64,000 nt of DNA from Thalassotalea fonticola (lineage in GTDB: Bacteria; Pseudomonadota; Gammaproteobacteria; Enterobacterales; Alteromonadaceae), in assembly GCF_032911225.1 (NCBI RefSeq), contig NZ_CP136600.1:3224001-3288000 (forward strand), read 5' to 3'. Numbering within the stretch: position 1 is the stretch's first letter; the number at the start of each line of letters is the position of its first letter. The notes below the pieces were generated by a model, which saw only the letters and a program-made list of their open reading frames with translations, did not search any database and was not told the DNA's origin. Of the stretch, positions 45,384-53,743 are shown in pieces. The position numbers were made by a program, and so were the translations under genes.

Positions 45384-45502
45384 GTACTTGCCCAGTATAC
45401 TTATTAACCAGCCAATAACACTTCAAACCCTTGTTTTTATTAATTAAACCCTTTAAATGTTAATGAAAAGTAGCAATTCAACGGAAAGTTCCTGCATATT
45501 TA

Positions 45503-45516
45503 TGAATACGTATGCA
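45503..45516. promoter_or_regulatory. LacI-family-type operator, copy 4
   Basis: TGAATACGTATGCA, identical to copy 1 at 19461, lies 134 bp upstream of the TonB receptor in the divergent promoter region. Confidence 0.7.
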
Positions 45517-45560
45517 GATCATTCTCTTTGTAATCATTTGTAATTAACATAAAGGAAATC

Positions 45561-45584
45561 TTAAAAAGTTTGCGTACTTTTTAA
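45561..45584. promoter_or_regulatory. dyad in the TonB receptor leader
   Basis: TTAAAAAGT (45561-45569) and ACTTTTTAA (45576-45584) form a perfect 9-bp inverted repeat around TTGCGT, 66 bp ahead of the receptor start. No T tract follows, so it is not a terminator. It could be a second operator or a leader hairpin. Confidence 0.35.
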
Positions 45585-45649
45585 ACAACATATAACTTGG
45601 ACATGACGTCTAAGTAAAATAAAAAGAATGGACTCAATGGGAGAGACAA

Positions 45650-48451
45650 ATGTTAAACTTTAAACCGAGCAAACTGACAATGGCACTACTATCAGGTGGT
45701 CTATTATCAATGAGCTCTATCGCTCTTGCAGCTGAAGAAGCAACTGCAGAACAACAAGCAGAAGAAGAAGTTGAAGTTATTGAAGTAACTGGCTTTCGTC
45801 GCAGCCTTGTTGAGTCAATGAACACAAAACGTTATTCATCTAGCGTAGTAGAAGCCATTTCTGCTGAAGATATCGGTAAATTACCAGATTCTTCAATTGC
45901 TGAATCAATTGCCCGTCTACCTGGTCTTACTGCACAGCGCCTTGATGGTCGTGCAAGTAAAGTAAGCATTCGTGGTTTCGGTGAAAACGAAAGTGCCACT
46001 ACATTCAACGGTCGTGAGCAAGTGTCAATTGATGATAACCGTGGTGTGCAATTCGATTTATACCCTTCAGAAATAATGAGCGGCGTTACAGTTTACAAAA
46101 CTCCCGATGCAACAATTGAAGGCGAAGGTATTGCTGGCGTTGTTAACTTACAAACAGTCCGCCCTCTAAGTAAAGGCGAGCGTGTTATTCAAATAAACGG
46201 TCAATTAGAAAAAACCAGTTTTGATGAATTAAACCCAGACGCAGATAACACCGGTGAACGCGCAACAATTTCATACATAGATCAGTTTGCAGATGACACT
46301 ATTGGTGTTGCCTTAGCTATTTCAACCATGAGTTCTCCTAATCAAGAAAAACGTTGGAACGCTTGGGGTTACCCTGAATTTACTGCGCCAAATGGAGATA
46401 CCGTTTCTATATTAGGTGGTGCAAAACCATTCGTACGTTCTTCAATGTTAGAGCGTGATTCAGTAATGGGTGTTATTGAATTTGCCCCTACTGATGACTT
46501 ACACATTACCGTAGATGCATTATATGTAGATTTTACTGATGAAAAAATCCTTCGCGGTATCGAAGTACCATTTGCATGGGGTCAAGGTTCAATCTCTGCT
46601 GATACTGCAGTAATCGATCCTGAAACAGGCTTTGTAACTAGTGCTATTACTGAAGGGCAACGCGTTGTTTTACGTAATGATTATGAAGAACGTCAAGCCG
46701 AATTAAACTCTTACGGCTTTAATGCTGAATACAATTTAAATGATAACTGGTCATTAGAGTTTGACGCTTCTTATTCAAATGTAGATCGTGAAATTTGGTC
46801 AATGGAAAGCTATGGCGGTACTGGCCGTGGCGATTCACGTGGTGCTGCAGACAATATTGGTTATGTATTTGATGGTGGCAACACTGGTGCAACGTTCTCA
46901 CACGAATTAGATTATTCAGACTACAACCTAATGCAAATGGGTGGCCCATTATCTTGGGGTTGGAGTTCAGCGCTTAACGACAAGTACGGCATTACTGGTA
47001 CTGAATACGAAAACCAAGCGCAAGACGGTTTCTTAAATACTCCAACAGTTGAAGATGAACTTACCTCACTTAGATTTGCCGCTACACAAGCACTTGAAAG
47101 TGAAGTGGTTTCTGCAGTTACTTATGGTGTTTCATACAAAGAACGTGAAAAGCAAAAGAAATCTGATGGTTTCTTCTTAACGGTTTCTTCTTTCTCTTTA
47201 GAAAACCCTGGCATGATGTCGGTACCAGAAGAATATCGTGATGGAACAGTTAACTTAGACTTTATTGGTATGGGCGATATGATTGCTTATGACTCTAGAG
47301 GTTTAGTTAAAGATGGCTACTACGATCTTCTCTCTGAATCATTAACCAACACTAGCCATGCAACTAAATCCTGGACTGTAAAAGAAGAGATCACCGCAGC
47401 ATTCATTATGGCTGACCTAGACACTGAAATGTTTGGTTTACCACTTACAGGTAATGTAGGTGTACGTTATGTACATACAGACCAATCTTCACAAGGTAAC
47501 GCATTTAACACGCAAGATGGCTTAGTAATTACAAGCCCAACTGACATTGAGCATGATTACTCACACGTTTTACCTAGCTTGAACTTATCTTTAGCGCTTG
47601 ATGATAGCCAAACAATACGTTTTGGCGCTGCGAAAACAATTTCTCGTGCTCGCCTTGATGAAATGAATGCTTCTGTTAATGCCACTTACAATCAACAGCC
47701 TGATGACCAAGGTAATTATTGGAAAGTTGAAGGTGGTAACCCTGAATTAGAACCAAAAGAAGCAATTGGTTTAGATTTAACATACTCAAACTACTATTCA
47801 GCAGAAGGTTACTTCTCTGTTGCATTATTCCATAAAGATTTAAGTGAGTGGATTTTTGACGGTAACTATGAAGTAGATATGAGCGGTGTTGCTGACCCTG
47901 CAACCGGTGAAATCCCAGAAAACACTACTGGTACTGGTACTGGTAAAGTTAATGGCGGTGAAGGTACTTTATATGGTTATGAGTTATCTATAGCTCTACC
48001 GTTTAATGTATTTAGTGAAAGCCTTGACGGTTTTGGTTTAATCGCCAGCTACACTGGTGTTGAATCTGATATTGAAGATCATAACGGTGAAGACTATGAG
48101 TTACCGGGATTATCAGACAGCATCTCAAATGTTACCGCTTACTATGAAAACCACGGTTTCCAAATTCGTGCCAGCATGCGTCACCGTTCAGACTTTAAAG
48201 GTGATGTATATGGTTTAGGTTTTGACCAAGTACAGGTTGATATTGAAGGCGAAACTATTGTTGATGCTCAAATTGGCTACGACTTTGGTGAAGCCGGTTT
48301 CAAATCTCTTGAAGGTTTATCTATCTTCTTACAAGGTTACAACTTAACTGAAGAACCATTCACCTCATTATCAGGTGATAATTCTTTACAAGTTCGTGAT
48401 TACCAAGACTACGGTAGAAGCTACTTGTTAGGTTTCAGCTACAAGCTGTAA
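45650..48451 (+). CDS. TonB-dependent receptor, probable maltodextrin uptake
   Basis: Outer-membrane receptor of 933 residues. A signal peptide (about 1-28, ending IALAAEE) is followed by a Glu-rich stretch and a TonB box VEVIEVTGFR near 41-50. The plug domain covers about 60-180 (IGKLPDSSIAESIARLPG, VSIRGFGENESAT), then a 22-stranded barrel that ends in the aromatic-rich LLGFSYKL. GGGAGAG lies 5 bp ahead of the ATG. It is divergent from the pullulanase-GH97-MFS operon and shares its operator region, so the substrate is likely maltodextrin or another alpha-glucan oligomer. No SusD homologue is present, as is usual for Gammaproteobacteria. Confidence 0.93.
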   Translation: MLNFKPSKLTMALLSGGLLSMSSIALAAEEATAEQQAEEEVEVIEVTGFRRSLVESMNTKRYSSSVVEAISAEDIGKLPDSSIAESIARLPGLTAQRLDGRASKVSIRGFGENESATTFNGREQVSIDDNRGVQFDLYPSEIMSGVTVYKTPDATIEGEGIAGVVNLQTVRPLSKGERVIQINGQLEKTSFDELNPDADNTGERATISYIDQFADDTIGVALAISTMSSPNQEKRWNAWGYPEFTAPNGDTVSILGGAKPFVRSSMLERDSVMGVIEFAPTDDLHITVDALYVDFTDEKILRGIEVPFAWGQGSISADTAVIDPETGFVTSAITEGQRVVLRNDYEERQAELNSYGFNAEYNLNDNWSLEFDASYSNVDREIWSMESYGGTGRGDSRGAADNIGYVFDGGNTGATFSHELDYSDYNLMQMGGPLSWGWSSALNDKYGITGTEYENQAQDGFLNTPTVEDELTSLRFAATQALESEVVSAVTYGVSYKEREKQKKSDGFFLTVSSFSLENPGMMSVPEEYRDGTVNLDFIGMGDMIAYDSRGLVKDGYYDLLSESLTNTSHATKSWTVKEEITAAFIMADLDTEMFGLPLTGNVGVRYVHTDQSSQGNAFNTQDGLVITSPTDIEHDYSHVLPSLNLSLALDDSQTIRFGAAKTISRARLDEMNASVNATYNQQPDDQGNYWKVEGGNPELEPKEAIGLDLTYSNYYSAEGYFSVALFHKDLSEWIFDGNYEVDMSGVADPATGEIPENTTGTGTGKVNGGEGTLYGYELSIALPFNVFSESLDGFGLIASYTGVESDIEDHNGEDYELPGLSDSISNVTAYYENHGFQIRASMRHRSDFKGDVYGLGFDQVQVDIEGETIVDAQIGYDFGEAGFKSLEGLSIFLQGYNLTEEPFTSLSGDNSLQVRDYQDYGRSYLLGFSYKL

Positions 48452-48480
48452 TTTGATTTATGTTTAGCTAAAAATTAAGA

Positions 48481-48514
48481 GCCCTTGTAATCCCTTTATT
48501 ACAGGGGCTTTTTT
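48481..48514 (+). terminator. TonB receptor terminator
   Basis: AGCCCTTGTAAT and ATTACAGGGGCT pair with one bulge, followed by TTTTTTA, 30 bp after the receptor stop. Genes further downstream would need read-through or their own promoter. Confidence 0.78.
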
Positions 48515-48629
48515 ATAGTATGTCGTTAAACGTGATTATTAATTTAATAGGCTATTTTAACCAAGACTCTTAAACTAGTTTAGAGTAGTTTATTAAATGT
48601 ATAAAAAACAAAAAGTAAAAGGTGTTGAT

Positions 48630-50138
48630 GTGAATACAGCTAATGTTAAAAACGTAGTCATAGTGGGCGGAGGCAGTGCCGGTTGGATCACTGCATCGTT
48701 ATTAACTAGAGTACTTGGCAAAGTATTAAACATTACTTTGGTTGAATCTGAGCAAATAGGCACAGTTGGCGTTGGTGAAGCGACCATTCCACCCATTATC
48801 AATTTCAACAATGCCTTAGGCTTAAGTGAGCAAGAGTTTTTAAAAGCCACTAAAGGCACAATAAAACTCGGTATTGAGTTTGAAAATTGGAAGCAACAGG
48901 GGGACAGCTATATGCATGCTTTTGGCGGCATAGGCAAAGATTTTCCATTTTGTGACTTCTATCATTATTGGCTTAAATATCAAAAAATCTGTCAGGAAAA
49001 TAACATAAAACCTGCTGATTTTTGGGACTTTTCATTAAACTATCAATCCGCAAAAAGTAATAAGTTCGCCAAGATTAGAAACATTGAGGGAACAACTCTT
49101 CCAGGATTAACCTATGCGTATCATTTTGACGCCAATTTATACGCACAGCTGTTAAGAAAATACAGTGAAGGTCAAGGCGTTAAGCGTATTGAAGGTAAAA
49201 TCAATCAGGTACACTTGAACCAAGGTAATGGTTTTGTTGAATCGGTAGAGCTGGAAGATGGCAACAAAATTGCCGGGGATTTGTTCATAGATTGCACCGG
49301 TCAAGCGGCGTTATTAATCGAAAAAACCTTAAATACCGGTTATGTGGACTGGTCTCATTGGTTGCCTTGCGATAAAGCTATCGCAGTGCCTTGCGAAAAC
49401 GTAGCGCCAATTTCACCTTATACTCGTTCAATTGCCCACGATGCCGGTTGGCAATGGCGTATCCCTCTACAACACCGAATAGGCAATGGTATTGTTTATT
49501 CAAGCAAGCATATGACTGATAAACAAGCTAAAGAACTACTATTAGCTAACATCGATGGTAAACCATTAGCTGAGCCAAAAGTAATTCCATTTAGAACCGG
49601 TCGTCGTTTGAAACAATGGAACAAAAATGTAGTCAGTATTGGCTTGTCCAGCGGTTTTTTAGAGCCATTAGAGTCAACCAGCATACATTTAATTCAGAGT
49701 GCGGCAACCCGTTTAATTAAAACCTTTCCACACCAGGGCATTGATGATGTCACTGTAGATGAATTTAATCGCCAGTCGGTCACTGAAATAGAACGCATTC
49801 GCGACTTTATTATTTTGCACTATAAAATCAATCAACGTGATGACAGCCCATTTTGGCAACAATGTCAGCGCATGGACATTCCACAAACATTACAGCGCAA
49901 GTTAGATTTATATAAAAAAACCGGTCAGTTGTTTCGAGAGCAAGATGACTTGTTTACCGAAATAGCCTGGCAACAAGTATTAATTGGTCAAGGCATGTTG
50001 CCTGAAGATCATCATGCTGTCGCCGATCAGCTGAGCGAAGAGCAATTAATCGATTTAATGAAAAATTTAAAAATATTAATGAATAACACTGTCGAAAAAA
50101 TGCCATCGCATGACGAATTTTTACAGCAGTTTAATTAA
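48630..50138 (+). CDS. tryptophan halogenase-like flavoprotein
   Basis: Predicted FADH2-dependent halogenase-fold protein of about 502 residues. The GTG at 48630 is chosen because AAAAGG lies 7 bp upstream and homologues start close to the FAD motif; an ATG at 48597 would add 11 residues. [17 protein letters not shown] is the FAD site. GVGEATIPP surrounds the region where the catalytic Lys of true halogenases would be, but the typical K lies further on and cannot be confirmed by eye. [15 protein letters not shown] near 270 is the WxWxIP family motif. Such genes are often linked to TonB receptors in marine bacteria, where the substrate is unknown. It leads a tight cluster with AKR, MFS and esterase genes. 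Confidence 0.88.
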   Translation: MNTANVKNVVIVGGGSAGWITASLLTRVLGKVLNITLVESEQIGTVGVGEATIPPIINFNNALGLSEQEFLKATKGTIKLGIEFENWKQQGDSYMHAFGGIGKDFPFCDFYHYWLKYQKICQENNIKPADFWDFSLNYQSAKSNKFAKIRNIEGTTLPGLTYAYHFDANLYAQLLRKYSEGQGVKRIEGKINQVHLNQGNGFVESVELEDGNKIAGDLFIDCTGQAALLIEKTLNTGYVDWSHWLPCDKAIAVPCENVAPISPYTRSIAHDAGWQWRIPLQHRIGNGIVYSSKHMTDKQAKELLLANIDGKPLAEPKVIPFRTGRRLKQWNKNVVSIGLSSGFLEPLESTSIHLIQSAATRLIKTFPHQGIDDVTVDEFNRQSVTEIERIRDFIILHYKINQRDDSPFWQQCQRMDIPQTLQRKLDLYKKTGQLFREQDDLFTEIAWQQVLIGQGMLPEDHHAVADQLSEEQLIDLMKNLKILMNNTVEKMPSHDEFLQQFN

Positions 50139-50158
50139 AAATAGCAGGACGCATAAAG

Positions 50159-51076
50159 ATGAAAACAACACAAATTGGTAATTTAACACAACCCTCTTCA
50201 AGATTGGTTTATGGCTGTATGCGCATTAATGGTGATAACTCACCTGGAGCCATAACGCAGGGCAAAACCGCCATTCGCAGTGCGATTGATGCTGGCTACA
50301 ATCACTTTGATCACGCCGACATTTATGGTGGCGGTGAATGTGAACGCATCTTTGGGCAAGTAATGAAAGAAAGCCCTGAATTACGCGAGCAATTAATTGT
50401 GACATCAAAAGCTGGAATTCGTTTTGCTAATACGCCAAACGAAGGTGATGTCGGTCGCTATGATTTTTCAAAAGATTATTTAATCAAGCAAGTAGAAGGT
50501 TCATTAGAGCGACTCAACGTTGAGGCGTTAGACTTATTTTTGTTACATCGTCCAGATTATCTATTCGATCCGCAAGAAGTGGCAGAAACTTTCGAGCAGC
50601 TAAAACGACAAGGCAAGGTAAAGCACTTTGGCGTCAGCAATTTTAGTCCTTCACAAGTAAGTCTATTACAAGCAGCCACTACTGAAAAACTAATAGTTAA
50701 CCAGGTTGAAATTAATATTCATAACATCAGCTCATTTACCGATGGTACGCTTGATCAATGTTTACAACATGACATAACACCAATGGCATGGTGCCCAATA
50801 GCAACTGTTGTGTACGAAGCATGGGGCAATACCTTTAGCATCGATGATGTAAACCGGATTCATCAAGAGTTTGATCGCCAAGCACAATTTTACGACTGCG
50901 AAAAATGGATAATTGCCTTTGCATGGTTATTAAAACATCCCGCCAAAATTTGCCCAATAGTTGGTTCAACAAATCCACAACGTATTGTTGCAGCAAAACA
51001 AGCCTTGGAACTTAATTACTCTCGAGAAGACTGGTACCGCTTATTACAAGCGAGAAACGGCCAAGCAGTTCCATAA
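50159..51076 (+). CDS. aldo/keto reductase
   Basis: NADPH-dependent oxidoreductase of 305 residues, YdhF-like. The catalytic tetrad is visible in order: Asp and Tyr in FDHADIYGGGECE, Lys in IVTSKAGIR and His in LFLLHRPD. GVSNFSPSQVSLLQ and PIVGSTNPQRI are the cofactor-binding signatures. It lies 20 bp after the halogenase-like gene, with AGGA upstream. It may reduce a carbonyl sugar or sugar derivative; the substrate is unknown. Confidence 0.92.
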   Translation: MKTTQIGNLTQPSSRLVYGCMRINGDNSPGAITQGKTAIRSAIDAGYNHFDHADIYGGGECERIFGQVMKESPELREQLIVTSKAGIRFANTPNEGDVGRYDFSKDYLIKQVEGSLERLNVEALDLFLLHRPDYLFDPQEVAETFEQLKRQGKVKHFGVSNFSPSQVSLLQAATTEKLIVNQVEINIHNISSFTDGTLDQCLQHDITPMAWCPIATVVYEAWGNTFSIDDVNRIHQEFDRQAQFYDCEKWIIAFAWLLKHPAKICPIVGSTNPQRIVAAKQALELNYSREDWYRLLQARNGQAVP

Positions 51077-51112
51077 CCAATCACAAAATTAAAAATTTAA
51101 TTTGGAAGCAAT

Positions 51113-52531
51113 ATGCTAGCAATACAACAGAATCTAAGTAAGCGCTTTTATGCGCTGCTTAGTTTACCATCTACTGCCATGGGCTTTGCCTTATCGGTGC
51201 AAATTTCAGCTCTCAGTTGGATATTAACCACCCAATATGGCTTAGACATTCACGAGGTAGGTTTGGTTTGGGCGGCAGGCCCAATTGCCGGGATTTTAGG
51301 CCAAGTACTGATCGGCATTATTTCTGACAATGTTTGGTTCTGGAATGGCCGTCGTCGACCATTTATTTTAATTGGGGGCGTATTAGCTGGCCTGATGTTA
51401 TTGGCACTACCTAATATTGATATTGTATCGGCAAGCCTTGGTATTGACGCAATATTAGCTGTTGCTATAGCCATTGCTTTAACCCTTGATTTATCAATAA
51501 ACATTGGCTTTAACCCAACTCGTTCAATTATTGCCGATGTAACACCCGAAGGTGAAAAGAGAACCTTGGGCTATACCTGGATGCAAACTATTTCAGGTAC
51601 CTTTGGGGTGCTTGCCTACGCCATAGGCGCAATTTGGGGCAACTTTGTTTTAATTTATTTTGGTGCCGCATTAGTGCTGGTGTTATCAATCTTGCCACCA
51701 TTTTTTATTACCGAGCCACAAGAGCTACCAAAAAGTGATAACGCATCAACTGAATCGTTATCCTTTAAAGAAATCATGATCAACATAAAACCGTTATGGG
51801 GTTTTATCATCTACGACATCTATGCCATGGCTCGGCAATTATCGGGCATAAGCGTTGATAATTATTACGCTGAGCTAGTCTGTGCACTACTTACAATTAT
51901 CTGGGTAGTACAAACCATGAGCGCGAAAGAAGATGATAAATCTGAGCAGCAAGCGGGTTTGATTGGCTTTCGAAAAATACTCGCCGCGCACTCATTTAGC
52001 TGGATTGGCATTCAAACCATGTTCGTGTTTATTTTTGCTTTTTTACAGGACAAAATGACCGGCATTGGCGATGACGATTTAGGTAAAATCATCTCGATAA
52101 GCTTTCTCGTACTGAGCGCTGTATCTGCGTTATTACCGACACTATTACTTGAGCCTCTGGCGACAAAATTTGGTCGGGTAAAAGTGCACACCTACTGCAT
52201 TGCATCAATGGCTGCAGGCTATTTTTTGGTAGCCTTCTTAGGTCACGCTGAATATACCTTATACGTTTTAATGGCCCTATTAGGCGTCGGTTGGTCGGCG
52301 GTGATCAGTTTAGTATTTGCTATCATGTCGGAAAAAATTGATCAAAATAAAATGGGCATGTATATGGGCTTATTCAATCTTTCTGTTGTTGTGCCGCAAT
52401 TGTTAGTGAGCTTAGGCGTGGGCTTATTCATTTCACAAACCAATGACAAAAGCGCGATATTCATTCTTTGTGGTGTTGCATTGGCTATTTCAGCAATTTG
52501 CTGGGGCCGGGTAAAAGAACACAATAAATAA
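51113..52531 (+). CDS. MFS sugar transporter, SLC45/GPH-like (second)
   Basis: Inner-membrane transporter of 472 residues with about 12 membrane segments, related to the one at 38981-40441. Shared signatures are GIISDNVWFWNGRRRPFILIGG near 65-86 and NKMGMYMGLFNLSVVVPQLL near 413-432. The segment between the two halves is shorter and more hydrophobic than in the paralogue. It lies 36 bp after the aldo/keto reductase gene. A different substrate from the first MFS is likely but cannot be inferred. Confidence 0.88.
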   Translation: MLAIQQNLSKRFYALLSLPSTAMGFALSVQISALSWILTTQYGLDIHEVGLVWAAGPIAGILGQVLIGIISDNVWFWNGRRRPFILIGGVLAGLMLLALPNIDIVSASLGIDAILAVAIAIALTLDLSINIGFNPTRSIIADVTPEGEKRTLGYTWMQTISGTFGVLAYAIGAIWGNFVLIYFGAALVLVLSILPPFFITEPQELPKSDNASTESLSFKEIMINIKPLWGFIIYDIYAMARQLSGISVDNYYAELVCALLTIIWVVQTMSAKEDDKSEQQAGLIGFRKILAAHSFSWIGIQTMFVFIFAFLQDKMTGIGDDDLGKIISISFLVLSAVSALLPTLLLEPLATKFGRVKVHTYCIASMAAGYFLVAFLGHAEYTLYVLMALLGVGWSAVISLVFAIMSEKIDQNKMGMYMGLFNLSVVVPQLLVSLGVGLFISQTNDKSAIFILCGVALAISAICWGRVKEHNK

Positions 52532-52558
52532 TATCGGTTAACATTAAGGTTAAAATTT

Positions 52559-53482
52559 ATGAATAGATTATTGTCATCATTAATACTCATCGCTTTGTCT
52601 TGTCATTGCCTTGCTGATGATCCAATTCCTGTGGTGAACAAAGGATCCATTGAACGTATTGAGCCATTTAAATCCACGTTAATTAACTCGAGATATATCG
52701 ATGTTTGGTTGCCTCCTGGTTACTCACAAAATTCTAAGTATGATGTGCTATACATGCATGACGGGCGTATGCTTTTTGATGCAAACATCACTTGGAACAA
52801 GCAAGAATGGATGGTTGATGAAGTAGCTGGCAGTTTGATTGAACAAAAGAAAGTTAGACCTTTTATTGTCGTAGCGATTCCTAATGCTGTAAAAAATCGC
52901 CACAGTGAATTTTTTCCGCAACAACCTTTTGAACAATTAAGCAAGCAACAGCAAGCACAAATGTATCAACTTGACAAAAGTGCAGATCTACCATTGTTTA
53001 ACACTAAAGTATATTCAGATAGATATTTGGAATTTATTGTCACTGATATCGTCCCTTTTATTGAAGCTAATTATTCTGTAAATAAGGGCGGTAAGCATCG
53101 ATATTTAGCAGGTTCAAGCATGGGCGGGTTAATTTCCTGGTACGGTTTGCTGCAATACCCGAATGAATTCGCCGGTGCCATTTGCATGTCGACCCACTGG
53201 CCCGGAATTTTTACCGACAATAAGCCTATTTTCGATGCTTTTAAAGCTTATATAGAAAAACATTTACCGGCACTTAGTACGCAAAAAATATATTTCGACT
53301 ATGGCGATCAAACCTTAGATGCTATGTACCCGAAATTACAAACACAAATTGATGCCGTGTTTAACCAGCAACAATACCCTAAAAGCCAATGGCAAAGCCT
53401 GTTTTTTGAAGGAGAAAATCATAGCGAACAAGCCTGGAGTAAGCGCCTGCATATCCCGCTTGAGTTTATCTTTGCCCAATGA
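52559..53482 (+). CDS. exported alpha/beta-hydrolase esterase
   Basis: 307-residue esterase-D/Fes-like hydrolase. A signal peptide covers about 1-20 (LSCHCLA). DVLYMHDGRMLFD near 60-72 is the start of the fold. The nucleophile S187 lies in GSSMGG (185-190). DYGDQTLDA and the His in GENHSEQAW near 290 complete a plausible triad. It lies 28 bp after the MFS gene and closes the halogenase-AKR-MFS module. Predicted periplasmic, so it may de-esterify a modified oligosaccharide; the substrate is unknown. Confidence 0.87.
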   Translation: MNRLLSSLILIALSCHCLADDPIPVVNKGSIERIEPFKSTLINSRYIDVWLPPGYSQNSKYDVLYMHDGRMLFDANITWNKQEWMVDEVAGSLIEQKKVRPFIVVAIPNAVKNRHSEFFPQQPFEQLSKQQQAQMYQLDKSADLPLFNTKVYSDRYLEFIVTDIVPFIEANYSVNKGGKHRYLAGSSMGGLISWYGLLQYPNEFAGAICMSTHWPGIFTDNKPIFDAFKAYIEKHLPALSTQKIYFDYGDQTLDAMYPKLQTQIDAVFNQQQYPKSQWQSLFFEGENHSEQAWSKRLHIPLEFIFAQ

Positions 53483-53488
53483 AAACTA

Positions 53489-53526
53489 GGGTCAGAGTCA
53501 AGTTATCAATTTAACTTGACTCTGAC
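53489..53526. repeat. REP-like hairpin
   Basis: GTCAGAGTCAAGTTA and TTAACTTGACTCTGAC... form a stem of about 15 bp around a short loop at the end of the esterase gene. The GGGTCAGAGTCA motif is typical of palindromic repeats linked to REP-associated (RAYT/TnpA_REP) transposases in gammaproteobacteria. No transposase is present here. A related half motif, TTCTGACTCCGCCC, lies at about 53592. Confidence 0.6.
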
Positions 53527-53540
53527 TCTGGAATTTTAGC

Positions 53541-53580
53541 CTTCATCCTGAAATATCTGTTCAATGGTTAATTAAAATAA
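53541..53580 (-). pseudogene. relic of the 3' end of an Xre-type regulator gene
   Basis: The 40 bp here match 57849-57888 at 38 of 40 positions by my count. Those bases encode the last 12 or so residues of the HTH protein at 57844-58038. Read on the minus strand the relic gives LTIEQIFQDEG then a stop, but the next codon upstream has become TAA. It is flanked by the REP-like hairpin on one side and by TTCTGACTCC on the other. Confidence 0.55.
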
Positions 53581-53743
53581 GTACGATCTTTATTCTGACT
53601 CCGCCCAAATAATATTGGCAACGCTATTAAATTATTATTATTTTTCAATACTTTAAGTTTTTTTAAGAAAATTTAAGTTAACTATTTACGGGTAAAAAGC
53701 TAAATATGTAGCTACTTAAATTAAAGAAATAGGTAACCACATA

